From assembly GCA_001270045.2 (NCBI GenBank), contig DF970690.1, forward strand, positions 344,369 to 408,368: DNA of 64,000 nt. Direction: 5' to 3'. Below the pieces are notes generated by a model. The model searched no databases and was not told the origin of the DNA. It worked only from the letters and a program-made list of their open reading frames with translations. A program made the translations under genes and the position numbers. Of this stretch, positions 18,729 through 28,192 are shown piece by piece; the stretch's first letter is position 1; every line of letters starts with the position of its first letter. The stretch is from Bacteroidales bacterium 6E (GTDB lineage Bacteria; Bacteroidota; Bacteroidia; Bacteroidales; Prolixibacteraceae).

Positions 18729-19305
18729 TCATTTGAACATCCCCACCCCAATCCTGGCGGTTACTTGTCGATCCACCCCAACCTCCACTCCAAACAGATA
18801 TTGATGCCCATTTGGGATAAATACCACCCCAAATACTGGCGTAGCATAATGGTTGAATTCGGTTCTCAACACCAGGACTACCTAAATTCTATGGACTACG
18901 GATGGTCCGGGTAGTGAGTGTGTTCCTGGGCTTTGAATTGAAGGCCTTGGGTATCGTTTGATAAACCGCAATTTCCTGTTTATGCATCACTCCCGGAACC
19001 AGGGCCAATTGCCTGACCATATCGCACGGTTGATGCATGACATCAGGGAACCTTGGGATATATGACGTTGGGTTGAAATAAACCGCAACAGGGAACATTG
19101 AGGTAATATGACTGGTTGTTACATGAATGTGGCTATTGACCCGCGCCAGCGAACCGGGAACACCAACCATGCCCTCAATCAGTAAATTGAAGGAATTTTG
19201 AATACAAATCCCTGCAATGAAGATTGAGGGTAATTCAATCACCGAGCTTGAGAGTTCAAGAATAAGTTTAACCAGTTCCGCCACGGCAGCGTCCTCCTTT
19301 AACAT
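18729..19305 (-). pseudogene. Second, frameshifted copy of the DUF6808-like membrane protein gene
   Basis: The minus frame 19305-18889 contains a stretch parallel to the gene at 16417: NSHIHVTTSHITSMFPVAVY against DTIIHTVTQQVTIDRPVPVY, then AVYQTIPKAFNSKPRNTLTT against VYRTLEVNNAVTR. It stops at 18889, and the similarity resumes in another frame as LRTEFNHYATPVFGVVFIPN followed by GHQYLFGVEVGVD, to a stop at 18729. In the gap, this copy has one extra base relative to the first copy (40 versus 39 nt), which explains the frameshift. The two copies are about 2 kb apart in the same orientation, so a segment was duplicated or two related elements landed here. This copy is non-functional. Confidence 0.7.
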
Positions 19306-19919
19306 TTAGGTCCTCAATTTTTTAAGGGAAAAAATGTGCTTTTTTATAAAAATAGTCTGGCCTTCCAAATATCTATATATATATAGATCAGGACTCATTT
19401 TTCAACCATAGAAGATAGCCATAAAAATGGGGCAGACCATGGATTTTTTTAACCCCCTATCCTTAGATAGTGAACGATGGTGCAATATATAAAATAACTC
19501 ACAATGGTGCAAACAATTCAGGAAAAAAATCACCATAATCCTGAATGTCAATGTCCTGTAAATCGATCCTGGATCTTCGTTATCTGAGCAGGCCATCATC
19601 GGGGTGCTTTCCTGAAGGCCCAAAAATTTAAGAATTGGGGAGAGGGTTCCTGGTATAGACCAGAAGAAAAAAAATGAGGAGATCAGGGGAAGGGAGACCA
19701 AAGGCCGCAAAATCGGACATGCAAAAAAAACGAAATAGGTGTGGCATTTTTGGCATTTTGGCATTTTGCCCCATTCTACTTTACAAAGGCATGGGACATA
19801 ATGTGGACAACATAAAATAATTGCCTCCGACTGTAAAATGTGTTCTAATAAAAAACACCGCATTATGACAAAACATGGACAAAGGCTGAGGCAAGTCGTG
19901 GCAGCACACTCGCAGGCAC

Positions 19920-19963
19920 AAAAAAAGGCCGGATTCGGGTACTCATTTAACCCTTATCCGGCC
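19920..19963 (-). terminator. Terminator-like hairpin reading leftward
   Basis: GGCCGGAT at 19927-19934 pairs with ATCCGGCC at 19956-19963, and the loop itself contains a GGGT/ACCC pair. Seven A residues lie just left of it, so for leftward transcription a long GC-rich stem is followed by a U run, the form of an intrinsic terminator. No recognisable gene lies immediately upstream in that direction. Confidence 0.55.
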
Positions 19964-20333
19964 GTTTGAATTCTAAAACTCGACGTACCTGTCGGGCGAG
20001 AATGACTGTTTATCTGAAGAGGCGAAATAAAGGTACAATGCGGTTGTTGAAAGAATCCTACTGTGGGGATATCCCTTCCATGATTCTGCAATCATTACGC
20101 CGTTGTAAGGGCATATAAACTGACCTTTGACAATCGCAACACAAGAGTAGAGCTTTTCGACTGGTTCGATTCAACCTAAATTCCCTTGCGCTTGATGGAA
20201 CGAATCTCAATTTGGCAGTCCTACCAAGGCATGCCATCATGTTCCCCATCTTTCCCGTCAGGATTTCCTATACACAGGCACTTGGTCGAGTCGCACCAAG
20301 TTCTTATCATGCCCATATATTCAACGTATATTA

Positions 20334-20371
20334 AATACATCTTGTATAGTGATCACTATACAAGATGTATT
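20334..20371. repeat. 38-bp perfect palindrome
   Basis: The 19-base arm AATACATCTTGTATAGTGA is followed with no spacer by its exact reverse complement; the centre is between 20352 and 20353 (GATC). It lies in the gene-poor stretch 0.6 kb before cas6. It could be an operator for a dimeric repressor, a cruciform-forming site or the remains of a mobile-element end. Confidence 0.9.
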
Positions 20372-20984
20372 AAAGATGCGTCAAATCCACGTCTAATTAC
20401 ATAACTTGTACCGACGGGGTAAGCACCCTAAACCGGACTTTCTTGCCGGGTTGCACAAATATGGTTGCCCCGTAGAGATGTTTTTGGAATGTGAAGTTTC
20501 ATGGTTTCGGTAGGACCATGCAAGTCTGCCAGCACCCATTTCCCATATGGAATTTGGATTTGTAGAAGCCTGTCATGGAAGGGTGTTGCATAGTAAAAGC
20601 CCCATTTCAGCCATGCAATACCCAAAGGCAGACTTAACAATTTGTTCAGAAAAAGTTCGCTTGACGAGGGAAATTTGGGAAGAATTAACAGATTACCCAC
20701 AGCTTTGAATAATGGTTAATAAATTTTTTTCAATTTTTCTTTCTTTCTGTTTCTTTTTTGAATATTTAAATCATAATTTTATAGGATGTTATAATTAGGT
20801 TATCCCATCATTCATATCGCATGAAAGAACATTGTCAATATCATATATTGCTGTTAATGAAGATTTTTTATTAGTCTGGCCTTTACATTTCTAAAGTGTA
20901 TATTCAGTAAAATTTTCGCATTACCTTGCAATCTGCTTTATATACATAAAAGATGGACCAGGCTTAACCCTATGACCAAAAATT

Positions 20985-21767
20985 ATGAGATTTGAATTAC
21001 AACTAAACCGCTCGACCAAACATCGCATGTTGCCGATGAATTACCAGTATTATATCAGTGCCTGGATTTATAGGGTTTTATTCGCTGCTGACAGGGATTT
21101 CGCCATTTTTCTGCATGATCATGGTTATGGGAAAAGTGATACGAAACTGTACAAGCTTTTTTGCTTTTCGAAATTGGATTTCGGGAAGCCTAAATTATGG
21201 ACAGATAAAAGCCTGTTTGAGATTGCCGAGCATGAGATATACTTAAGAATTAGCTTTGATGTACCTGAAGCTGCAGGGAATTTTATTAAGGGGTTGTTCC
21301 AGAACCAGGAGTTTTATCTAGGGGACAAATTCAATGGAATCGATTTTCAGGTAAGAAGTGTCGAGGCATTGCCGGCTCCAAGTATCGAAAGCACCATGCA
21401 ATACCATCTACAAACTCCTTGGGTTGTAAGCTTCCAGCCTGATGGAGCTAAGTATTCAAAATACCTGCAACCTGATGATGAGGATTTTGAGAGACTGGCG
21501 ATCAAACACCTTTGCGAAAAATACAACAACACCAGGAACACCCAAACCATGGGTGAAGACCAGGTGAATATGATCCGGACCTCAGATTTCAAAAAATCAG
21601 GAATAGTATTGAAACCAGGAACCAGGGAGGAATCGAAAGTCATTGGATCCCTCTTTAGTTTCCAATTAACGGCACCGTTAGAACTCCATCAAATGATATT
21701 CGGAGCTGGAGTAAGCGAGAAAAGCTCCAGTGGTTTTGGATGGGTGGAGACAGTGGATATAAAATAG
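20985..21767 (+). CDS. cas6: Cas6 crRNA-processing endoribonuclease
   Basis: The 260-residue protein is a two-ferredoxin-fold RAMP nuclease. It shows FLHDHGYGKSDTKLYKLFCF near residues 43-63, the position of the catalytic His in Cas6. Its C-terminal glycine-rich loop GAGVSEKSSSGFGWVE (about 240-255) contacts the repeat RNA. It cleaves the array transcript within each repeat to leave an 8-nt 5' handle; the last eight bases of the repeats here, ATTGAAAT, match the usual type I-B handle. It is the first gene of the cas operon, on the same strand as the array, 76 bases ahead of cas8b. Confidence 0.92.
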   Translation: MRFELQLNRSTKHRMLPMNYQYYISAWIYRVLFAADRDFAIFLHDHGYGKSDTKLYKLFCFSKLDFGKPKLWTDKSLFEIAEHEIYLRISFDVPEAAGNFIKGLFQNQEFYLGDKFNGIDFQVRSVEALPAPSIESTMQYHLQTPWVVSFQPDGAKYSKYLQPDDEDFERLAIKHLCEKYNNTRNTQTMGEDQVNMIRTSDFKKSGIVLKPGTREESKVIGSLFSFQLTAPLELHQMIFGAGVSEKSSSGFGWVETVDIK

Positions 21768-21843
21768 AAACTTACAGGGTTTATGAGGCTGATTGACTTA
21801 CAAATCCTGAAAATCCTACGAACAATGTTTAAATGGAAATCAT

Positions 21844-23469
21844 ATGAGCTTACAAACAATCATTCAAATCGGACATAAAATCCGAAACGGATTAAGTAAG
21901 GAAGAAGGCTTAAAATATCATCGATTTGTAAAACAAGGACCGGAATCTACCGATAAGCAGCCCTATGTGTATTACCAAATAGATGTGAAACCAACCTTTG
22001 AAATAGACTATGTTAGTTTGAAGGAAGTAACAGATGAGAATATTATTAAAAATCGCTTTTACTATCTGAAATTTAAAACCGGTGAAGCAGACAGCCTCGT
22101 CAAATATGTGTTCGGAGATATTGCATTTCCTGAATTTTTCAAACCAGATGATCCTGCAAATGGCGCTGTTTCATTCCGTCTTAATTCGTTCCTTCGGGGG
22201 AAAGAAGATGCATTAAAGATTCAGAGCGAAAAGCTTAATAGTTTTCGTAGGAGTTTGGAAGCAAATCTCGATGCATTGCTTAAGTTATTAATAGAAAATA
22301 AGTTTTGTTATATTCATTTTAATTTCTCAGGAAAGAGCTGGTACGAAACTGATGTATTTGACGATGTTGAAAGTGCAATTGTATCAAACTTTGTGAAAGA
22401 AGAAAACGGATATCTGAGCTTAACTGCATTTTTAACGCGAACACTTGCTGAATCAGAAGGAAGATTGCCTGATTTTGATACTTCGAATACACACAAAGCA
22501 AAATTTTTCGCCGGATTGGAAGAAGTCAAAGATTTACTTTACGGATTAGATTTCCAACAAAAGAGTAAGGTGAATGCGGGAAAAGATTTAATGATAAACA
22601 TGCTCCCCAAAGGGAACATCAATGCTCAAGGAATACTTGCCTATTATGCTAAAAAATCGAATTACGATTATAAAAACCCCAAGCCAGAAGATTTGGATCC
22701 TTTTGCTGAGCCCTTTGTAAATCCAGAAATCGATGGAATTGAAAAGTACGATATCGTATTTTCGAAGCGATCAAAACCAATTGGTGTGGACTTATTGGAA
22801 ATGACGGATGTTGACCAAAACTTATTAAAAAGAGTTACAAAAAAAATCGCAAAGACAAAAATTGAAGTTGGATACAAATACACACTAGACTTTGCAATTA
22901 AAGTTCTTTTCGATGATAAAAAGTATACTAACCATCTTTTAAGAATTCTACCTCTGATATATAAAGACAGTTATAATTCTGATGATGTACTCCTGCCTGC
23001 GTTGATCCAAAAAGCGGAATTTGCCATTCGGAATGATAAAGGTAGCTTCAATACATACCGTAAGCACTATTATTTTCTTTCGAAACTTCAAATTAATGAT
23101 ACCATTATGGAAATAAAAAACTCGAAAAGTTATTTGGTAGGTACAAAATTGGGAGTAATGTCCAAGCCTGTGGCCTATAGTATAAAATCTTTTGAAAAAG
23201 CCTATGTCGGCAACCTATCTCGAAGGATAGCAAGCCTTAACGACGTTGTGGAGTTTACAAACTATCTAAATGAAAAACTGATGATACACCAAAAAGGCTA
23301 TCCCAGTGTAAAGGATGCTTCGAGGGAATTGACCTCGCTTCTTGACTTTTTTGTCAAAGATGAAAAGTATAATCGGCATTACTGTGCATTGGGCTTTTTT
23401 GAGACCTACTACTCCTACTTTAAAGGAGAAGAGGAAATTGAAGATGAAGCAATACTTGAAAACGAATAA
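21844..23469 (+). CDS. cas8b: Cas8b large subunit of type I-B Cascade (Csh1/TM1802 type)
   Basis: The 541-residue protein has the size and position of the type I-B large subunit, which recognises the PAM and recruits Cas3. The start MSLQTIIQIGHKIRNG and the segments YYLKFKTGEADSLVKYVFGD and KAKFFAGLEEVKDLLYGLDF agree with the divergent Csh1/TM1802-type Cas8b family. Large subunits are poorly conserved, so the call rests partly on gene order (between cas6 and cas7). The C-terminus is acidic (EEEIEDEAILENE). The gap to cas7 is 23 bases. Confidence 0.85.
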   Translation: MSLQTIIQIGHKIRNGLSKEEGLKYHRFVKQGPESTDKQPYVYYQIDVKPTFEIDYVSLKEVTDENIIKNRFYYLKFKTGEADSLVKYVFGDIAFPEFFKPDDPANGAVSFRLNSFLRGKEDALKIQSEKLNSFRRSLEANLDALLKLLIENKFCYIHFNFSGKSWYETDVFDDVESAIVSNFVKEENGYLSLTAFLTRTLAESEGRLPDFDTSNTHKAKFFAGLEEVKDLLYGLDFQQKSKVNAGKDLMINMLPKGNINAQGILAYYAKKSNYDYKNPKPEDLDPFAEPFVNPEIDGIEKYDIVFSKRSKPIGVDLLEMTDVDQNLLKRVTKKIAKTKIEVGYKYTLDFAIKVLFDDKKYTNHLLRILPLIYKDSYNSDDVLLPALIQKAEFAIRNDKGSFNTYRKHYYFLSKLQINDTIMEIKNSKSYLVGTKLGVMSKPVAYSIKSFEKAYVGNLSRRIASLNDVVEFTNYLNEKLMIHQKGYPSVKDASRELTSLLDFFVKDEKYNRHYCALGFFETYYSYFKGEEEIEDEAILENE

Positions 23470-23492
23470 TTATTAATTTAAAAAGGAAAATC

Positions 23493-24437
23493 ATGTCAAC
23501 ACTACAAGAAAAATCGGAAATTATATTCTTATACGAAAGCAAATATTCAATGCCAAACGGTGATCCGTTTACCGGAGAACAGCGGTACGATGAAGAAACA
23601 AAAAAAGTATTGGTGAGCGATGTACGCATAAAGCGTTTTATTCGAGACTATCTTCACAATATCGGTGAAACCATTTATGTGATTAATGATAAAGACCAAG
23701 CCGAGGGCCAAGAATCAGGTTCTGCCGCTAGAGTAAAAGGACTAAGATCCATATTAAAGGCCAAGATTGAGATAGCTGAAAATGAGGCAAAACAGAATAA
23801 GGACAAATCATTTAATCCCAATCTATTTATATTAAAGGAATGTATTGATGTTCGCCTATTTGGTGGTATATCTACAGAAGAAAAAAAGAATGTAAATCTT
23901 ACTGGTCCTGTTCAATTTGCTTTACTTAACCCATCGTTGAATTCAGTTGATTTACGCATGCACCAAAACACCTCTGTTTTCTCCTCAAATGTATCAAAAT
24001 CGGGCGGTGCTATAGGAACTACTTCATTGGTTCCTTACTCATTAAATCAAATACACGGTTGGATAAATCCGTTTGCAGCCGAGCTGTCTGGCTTGAAAGA
24101 AAAGGATGTAAAAATGATGTTTAAAGCCCTTTGGGAAAGTATCAATAATGCCAACACCCGAAGCAAGTCAAATCAGAGTTCTCTGCTCCTTTTACAGTTG
24201 GTATATAAAAACAAAACGGATAAAGTTTATGGAACGGATAAATTGATATCCTATACATCCGAAAAACGGGATGAACAACTCAGAGATATTACTGATTTGC
24301 AATTCAATTTTGATGCACTGAAAGGTGTGATAGCTTCTGAAAAAATTACTGAAGTAAGATTTTATACCGAATCAAAAGAAATTAGAGAGAACTTATTGGC
24401 CATTGGTAGTAAATTGAAAGAACTAATCCTTGACTAA
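23493..24437 (+). CDS. cas7: Cas7 backbone subunit of type I-B Cascade (Csh2)
   Basis: The 314-residue protein carries the Csh2-type N-terminus YESKYSMPNGDPFTGEQRYD followed by VLVSDVRIKRFIRDYL, and DVRLFGGIS and LTGPVQFALLNPS in the middle, the RRM fold with its thumb insertion. Several copies would polymerise along the crRNA spacer. Its TAA overlaps the ATG of cas5 (TAATG), so the two are translationally coupled. Confidence 0.95.
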   Translation: MSTLQEKSEIIFLYESKYSMPNGDPFTGEQRYDEETKKVLVSDVRIKRFIRDYLHNIGETIYVINDKDQAEGQESGSAARVKGLRSILKAKIEIAENEAKQNKDKSFNPNLFILKECIDVRLFGGISTEEKKNVNLTGPVQFALLNPSLNSVDLRMHQNTSVFSSNVSKSGGAIGTTSLVPYSLNQIHGWINPFAAELSGLKEKDVKMMFKALWESINNANTRSKSNQSSLLLLQLVYKNKTDKVYGTDKLISYTSEKRDEQLRDITDLQFNFDALKGVIASEKITEVRFYTESKEIRENLLAIGSKLKELILD

Positions 24438-25150
24438 TGATGGATGGAATACATTTGAATGTTTCCGGGAATTGGGGACATTTCAAAAAGGTTGATACGA
24501 ACAATAATCCATTGACTCATGATTTTATAACCAAAACTGCTTTAATCGGTTTGATTGGAGCTGTAGTTGGAATTGAAAGAAAAAAAATGAGGAGCTTATT
24601 CCCGCAATTGTCAGAGGATTTATTGTATAGTGTTGCATTAAATAATCCGGTAAAAAAAGAAAGTTGGGGCTTTACCCTTCGTTCGGTAAAAGTAAATGTT
24701 GAGAAATCGCCTTGGCAGTTTGAGTTCCTGAAACGACCCAATTTTGACATCATAACTGCCATAAAAGATGATCGCAGCAGAGACATTTTTAACGAATTCA
24801 TCGACTGTGTTGAAAATAATAAGGCATGTTACAATCCAACTCTAGGGCTTGCCAACTGTCCTGCAGATATCATCTTTATAAATAGAGGAACAGTTTCGGA
24901 CAAGCAATCTGGACGTTTTAAAACTAAGGGATTTATTTCTAAAAATCATAAAGTTGAATTTGGAGAAAGCTTTGATTTCAGGATTGGTTTTGAGCGAGTA
25001 CCAACTTACCAAAACGATGACTTCTGGACAGACCCTGCAAAATATGCCGATGTTGCATATTGCAATGGAAGTGACTCTTTATTTACATGCTATGGAGAAT
25101 TCTATAATTTTATCACAGAAGCAGGAGAGAGCCAATGGTATATGATTTAA
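24437..25150 (+). CDS. cas5: Cas5 subunit of type I-B Cascade
   Basis: The 237-residue RAMP protein begins MMDGIHLNVSGNWGHFKKVD and continues NPLTHDFITKTALIGLIGAV, the Cas5 N-terminal signature in which the protein binds the 5' handle of the crRNA. The ATG at 24437 overlaps the stop of cas7; a second Met one codon later is an alternative. Its 3' end overlaps the start of cas3 by 16 bases. Coupling of cas7, cas5 and cas3 by overlaps indicates balanced synthesis of the interference complex. Confidence 0.92.
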   Translation: MMDGIHLNVSGNWGHFKKVDTNNNPLTHDFITKTALIGLIGAVVGIERKKMRSLFPQLSEDLLYSVALNNPVKKESWGFTLRSVKVNVEKSPWQFEFLKRPNFDIITAIKDDRSRDIFNEFIDCVENNKACYNPTLGLANCPADIIFINRGTVSDKQSGRFKTKGFISKNHKVEFGESFDFRIGFERVPTYQNDDFWTDPAKYADVAYCNGSDSLFTCYGEFYNFITEAGESQWYMI

Positions 25151-27567
25151 AAAAAATTGAATCGCATCCGGGAAAGCCATTGAATATACATGTAAAAGGA
25201 GTTTGCGAAAAATCAACAAAAAGAACTTCGAGCACACTGGCTTGGTATGCTGCTCTTTTTCATGATTTTGGCAAAATCAATCCAAATTTTCAACAGAAAT
25301 TGAAGGGTATAAAGAGTAATGGCTACTCCCAGCACTCTTATCTTTCAGCCTTTGCTTTTCTAAACTGGTTCAACTCCAACAGAATCCAGGCAAGCAACAT
25401 ACTTGATTTGACTGACAACGACTTCACTAATCTGAAATTGATAACTGCTATCATTCTACATCACCACGGGAACCTTCCGAATATGGATGAAAATATTTCA
25501 GAGCAGGCTTTAGAAGGAATGATAGATTTCTTACGAAATCATTCAGAAAACCTACCAATATCTGAATATTTAAAAGATGAAATGGAGTTTGAACATTCAA
25601 AATTTGATTTGTCGGTTAAATCCTGGTATCTGTCAAAAATTCCAAATATCGATTCGGGTAAAGATGGGAAGGAGTATGAATTGAAACATTGGCAGAAGGA
25701 TTCTTTGCAGTATTTTTTAAATACACAATTTGCGTTTGCTTCTGTTATCGAAGCAGATAAACGTGATGCTGGAAAAATTGACCGGTACAACCTCGAAGCA
25801 TTTCTTCAGGATAGCATTTTACAAATCTCGTCTTCGTTGGAGAAATTATTTGATAGGTTTTCACAATCTTCTTATGGCTCCGAGTTAAACCAGATAAGAA
25901 CTGAAATCAGGGAGGAAGCTGTTGCTTCAATCCCAAAGCTATTAGCAAAAGGGCAACGTGTATTTACTTTAACCGCTCCAACTGGTGCTGGAAAAACATT
26001 TACTTTACTCGATATTGCAAGTACATTACAGAAACATAATTGTAAGTTGGGGATTATATACGCTTTGCCTTATCTTTCGATTACTGACCAGGTTCAAGAG
26101 ATTATTGCGAAAATATTACAAGTTGATGTGCTATCCGTAAACTCAAAATCAGTGAATGAACGAATTGAAAAAGCACAGAAAGAATACGAAACGGCGCAAT
26201 CTAAGGAGAAATTGAAAGCACTGCTAGTTGAAGACTTTATTGAAAATACTTTCGATCACCCCTTTATTATAACCACTTTTGTTCAACTATTTGAAACATT
26301 TTTGAGTAACAGGAACTCGACATTATTGAAACTTCCCAACTTTGCGAATAGGATATTCTTAATTGACGAGGTTCAGGCATTACCGCCACGATTGTACATA
26401 TTTTTCTCGGCTTGGTTAGACGCCTTTTGTAAAATGAATGATTCTTATGCTGTGCTTTCTACAGCAACAATGCCAAATTTAGCGATACCGGAAAAAGCGG
26501 AATTACGAAACAGACCAACTTTTGAATTGAAAAATCCCAAAGCGTTATTCAAAGATTATTGGCCTATTGATGATTTATTGGAACCCAAAAAGTATTTCAA
26601 CAACGATGTTTTCAACCGTTATAAAATTTTTGTAATTGAAGAGGAGCAAACAATTGAAAGTATAAAGAAAAAAATATTGACGGAAGAAAAATCAATTTTG
26701 GTTATTCTGAATACGATTCAAGATACGAAAGATTTATTTAATGAATTGAAAGGATTATCAAATGTATTCTTGTTAAATACACATTTTACACCTGAAGATA
26801 GGTTGGCTAAAATCGAGAAGGTAAAGCAACAATTGCCTAGAGAAAAAGTAATTCTCATTTCGACTCAGTTGATTGAGGCCGGAGTTGATATTGATTTCCC
26901 TATAGTATATCGGGACTTATGTCCTTTGCCCAGCCTCATTCAAAGTGCAGGTCGCTGCAACAGGAATAAAAAACTTGAATTTGGTGATGTTTTTCTATTC
27001 CAGTTGGTGAATAAAAAGGGAAAATATAGTTCAGAGCTTGTCTATCGAAATGAAGCCAGACGGTTTCTAGACTTTATGCGACGAGAAATCTCTGGAACGA
27101 TTCAAGAAAAAGAACTTTTTGATGTTCAAAAGAGATTTTTCAACACAATTTCTCAAGATTTGGTGATAGGTGAATACCCTGAAGGCAATATTAATTTAAT
27201 TGAAGAAATCAACAGAGCTCAATTTGAAACTGTTGGAAAGTTTCAACTTATTAACAACAAATCGTTTGGCGAACAATATCAATTCTATGTACCAGCAAAT
27301 GATGATGACTCAAATTTTGAAGTGTTGATTTCGTTACTTAATGATATAAGAGTTGGCAGTTATGATGAAATCCGTGAATCCAAAATCAAATTAAATGCAC
27401 ACTTAAAAAATATGAGTGGGCGGGTGATCTCCGTTAGAGTTTTCGATAAAAGCAATCTTCCACCACTTTATTGTCAAGAGCCTGTATGTGGTTTATATAA
27501 GATAGGCAGAGAAAGCTATGATTCAGTATATGGATATAGACAGAATAAAGAGGATGTATTTTTATAG
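25135..27567 (+). CDS. cas3: Cas3 HD nuclease-helicase
   Basis: This single polypeptide of 810 residues has an N-terminal HD nuclease and a C-terminal superfamily-2 helicase. The HD part shows AALFHDFGKINPNF (His43, Asp44), QHSYL (His67) and ILHHHGN (109-111). The helicase part shows Walker A TAPTGAGKTFTLLD near residue 281, the Walker B box LIDEVQALPPRL near 410 (DEVQ rather than DEAH/DEVH, common in type I-B Cas3), motif III STATMP, and the C-terminal RecA lobe with TQLIEAGVDIDFP and QSAGRCNR. Recruited by Cas8b-bound Cascade, it degrades target DNA 3'-5'. All catalytic motifs look intact. Confidence 0.96.
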   Translation: MVYDLKKIESHPGKPLNIHVKGVCEKSTKRTSSTLAWYAALFHDFGKINPNFQQKLKGIKSNGYSQHSYLSAFAFLNWFNSNRIQASNILDLTDNDFTNLKLITAIILHHHGNLPNMDENISEQALEGMIDFLRNHSENLPISEYLKDEMEFEHSKFDLSVKSWYLSKIPNIDSGKDGKEYELKHWQKDSLQYFLNTQFAFASVIEADKRDAGKIDRYNLEAFLQDSILQISSSLEKLFDRFSQSSYGSELNQIRTEIREEAVASIPKLLAKGQRVFTLTAPTGAGKTFTLLDIASTLQKHNCKLGIIYALPYLSITDQVQEIIAKILQVDVLSVNSKSVNERIEKAQKEYETAQSKEKLKALLVEDFIENTFDHPFIITTFVQLFETFLSNRNSTLLKLPNFANRIFLIDEVQALPPRLYIFFSAWLDAFCKMNDSYAVLSTATMPNLAIPEKAELRNRPTFELKNPKALFKDYWPIDDLLEPKKYFNNDVFNRYKIFVIEEEQTIESIKKKILTEEKSILVILNTIQDTKDLFNELKGLSNVFLLNTHFTPEDRLAKIEKVKQQLPREKVILISTQLIEAGVDIDFPIVYRDLCPLPSLIQSAGRCNRNKKLEFGDVFLFQLVNKKGKYSSELVYRNEARRFLDFMRREISGTIQEKELFDVQKRFFNTISQDLVIGEYPEGNINLIEEINRAQFETVGKFQLINNKSFGEQYQFYVPANDDDSNFEVLISLLNDIRVGSYDEIRESKIKLNAHLKNMSGRVISVRVFDKSNLPPLYCQEPVCGLYKIGRESYDSVYGYRQNKEDVFL

Positions 27568-27658
27568 TTTTTAATCCATCTAACAGGTTTTGGAATCCTG
27601 TTATGGAAGAAAATAAGCATGAAATAAACTCTCGTAATATTCAATTTTGTAGGATACC

Positions 27659-28183
27659 ATGCAAATTACCGGAACTCATTTTAATTATTACCTGATTTGC
27701 CACCGAAAATTGTGGTTGTTTGCCAATGGCATCAACATGGAATCGACTTCCGACCTGGTATACGAAGGTAAACTGCTTCATGAGACATCATACCCCCGGA
27801 GATCGGAGAAATATCAGGAAATAGAAATGGATGGGATAAAAATTGATTATTACGATCCGAAAAACAAAATTGTGCATGAAATCAAGAAATCGGACAAGCA
27901 CGAAGAAGCCCATGAGTGGCAGGTAAAATACTACATTTATGTACTTGAGATGAATGGAGTTACAGGAGTTTCGGGACTACTGGAGTACCCCAGATTACAC
28001 CGTACCTCAGAGGTATTTCTTACCACCCCGGATAAGGAAACGATCAAGGAAATGGTTGAAACCATTGAACGGATAATTAAAGATGAACATTGCCCCGATA
28101 AAATATCGATAAACCGATGTAAAAACTGCAGCTATTTTGATTTTTGCTGGATCGGGGAAGATACAAATCAGCCAATTGACTAA
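27659..28183 (+). CDS. cas4: Cas4 RecB-like nuclease with iron-sulfur cluster
   Basis: The 174-residue protein has a Cys at residue 14 (NYYLICHRKLWLF) and a C-terminal Cys cluster (about 145, 154, 157 and 163: NRCKNCSYFDFC), the four-Cys cluster typical of Cas4. The RecB-type nuclease motifs are LLHETSY, IVHEIKKSDK and the QxxxY helix WQVKYYIYVL. Cas4 trims prespacers and selects PAM-adjacent ends with Cas1-Cas2. It starts 91 bases after cas3; that gap holds a weak AACAGG/CCTGTT hairpin at about 27580-27601, so the adaptation genes may be uncoupled from the interference genes. Confidence 0.95.
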   Translation: MQITGTHFNYYLICHRKLWLFANGINMESTSDLVYEGKLLHETSYPRRSEKYQEIEMDGIKIDYYDPKNKIVHEIKKSDKHEEAHEWQVKYYIYVLEMNGVTGVSGLLEYPRLHRTSEVFLTTPDKETIKEMVETIERIIKDEHCPDKISINRCKNCSYFDFCWIGEDTNQPID

Positions 28184-28192
28184 ATTTCAGAG

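Larger units (their letters stand above)
19306..20984. other. Gene-poor 1.7-kb stretch before the CRISPR-Cas operon
   Basis: I see no convincing gene on either strand. The open frames here (for example minus 19402-19863 and 20428-20700) have composition and ends that do not look like real proteins and no recognisable motif. Identifiable contents are a terminator-like hairpin (19920-19963), a perfect 38-bp palindrome (20334-20371), a TA microrun near 19371-19386, a GGCATTTT triplication near 19742-19767 and a 12-bp direct repeat TAGTCTGGCCTT at 19353 and 20872. The last 200 bases are very AT-rich and must contain the promoter of cas6, but no clear TAnnTTTG box stands out. Confidence 0.5.

Noticed and set aside
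19402-19863. A 153-codon minus-strand frame in the gene-poor stretch
   Set aside because: It is rich in Cys, Phe and Ile without domain pattern, runs through simple repeats and has no regulatory context.
20428-20700. A 90-codon minus-strand frame just before cas6
   Set aside because: I could not match any family and it lacks an ATG start; it may be a remnant but there is not enough to claim it.
21768-21843. Possible CreA-type CRISPR-like antitoxin RNA between cas6 and cas8b, as in some type I-B loci
   Set aside because: No partial copy of the CRISPR repeat or its ATTGAAA handle is present in this 76-base gap, nor in the cas3-cas4 gap.
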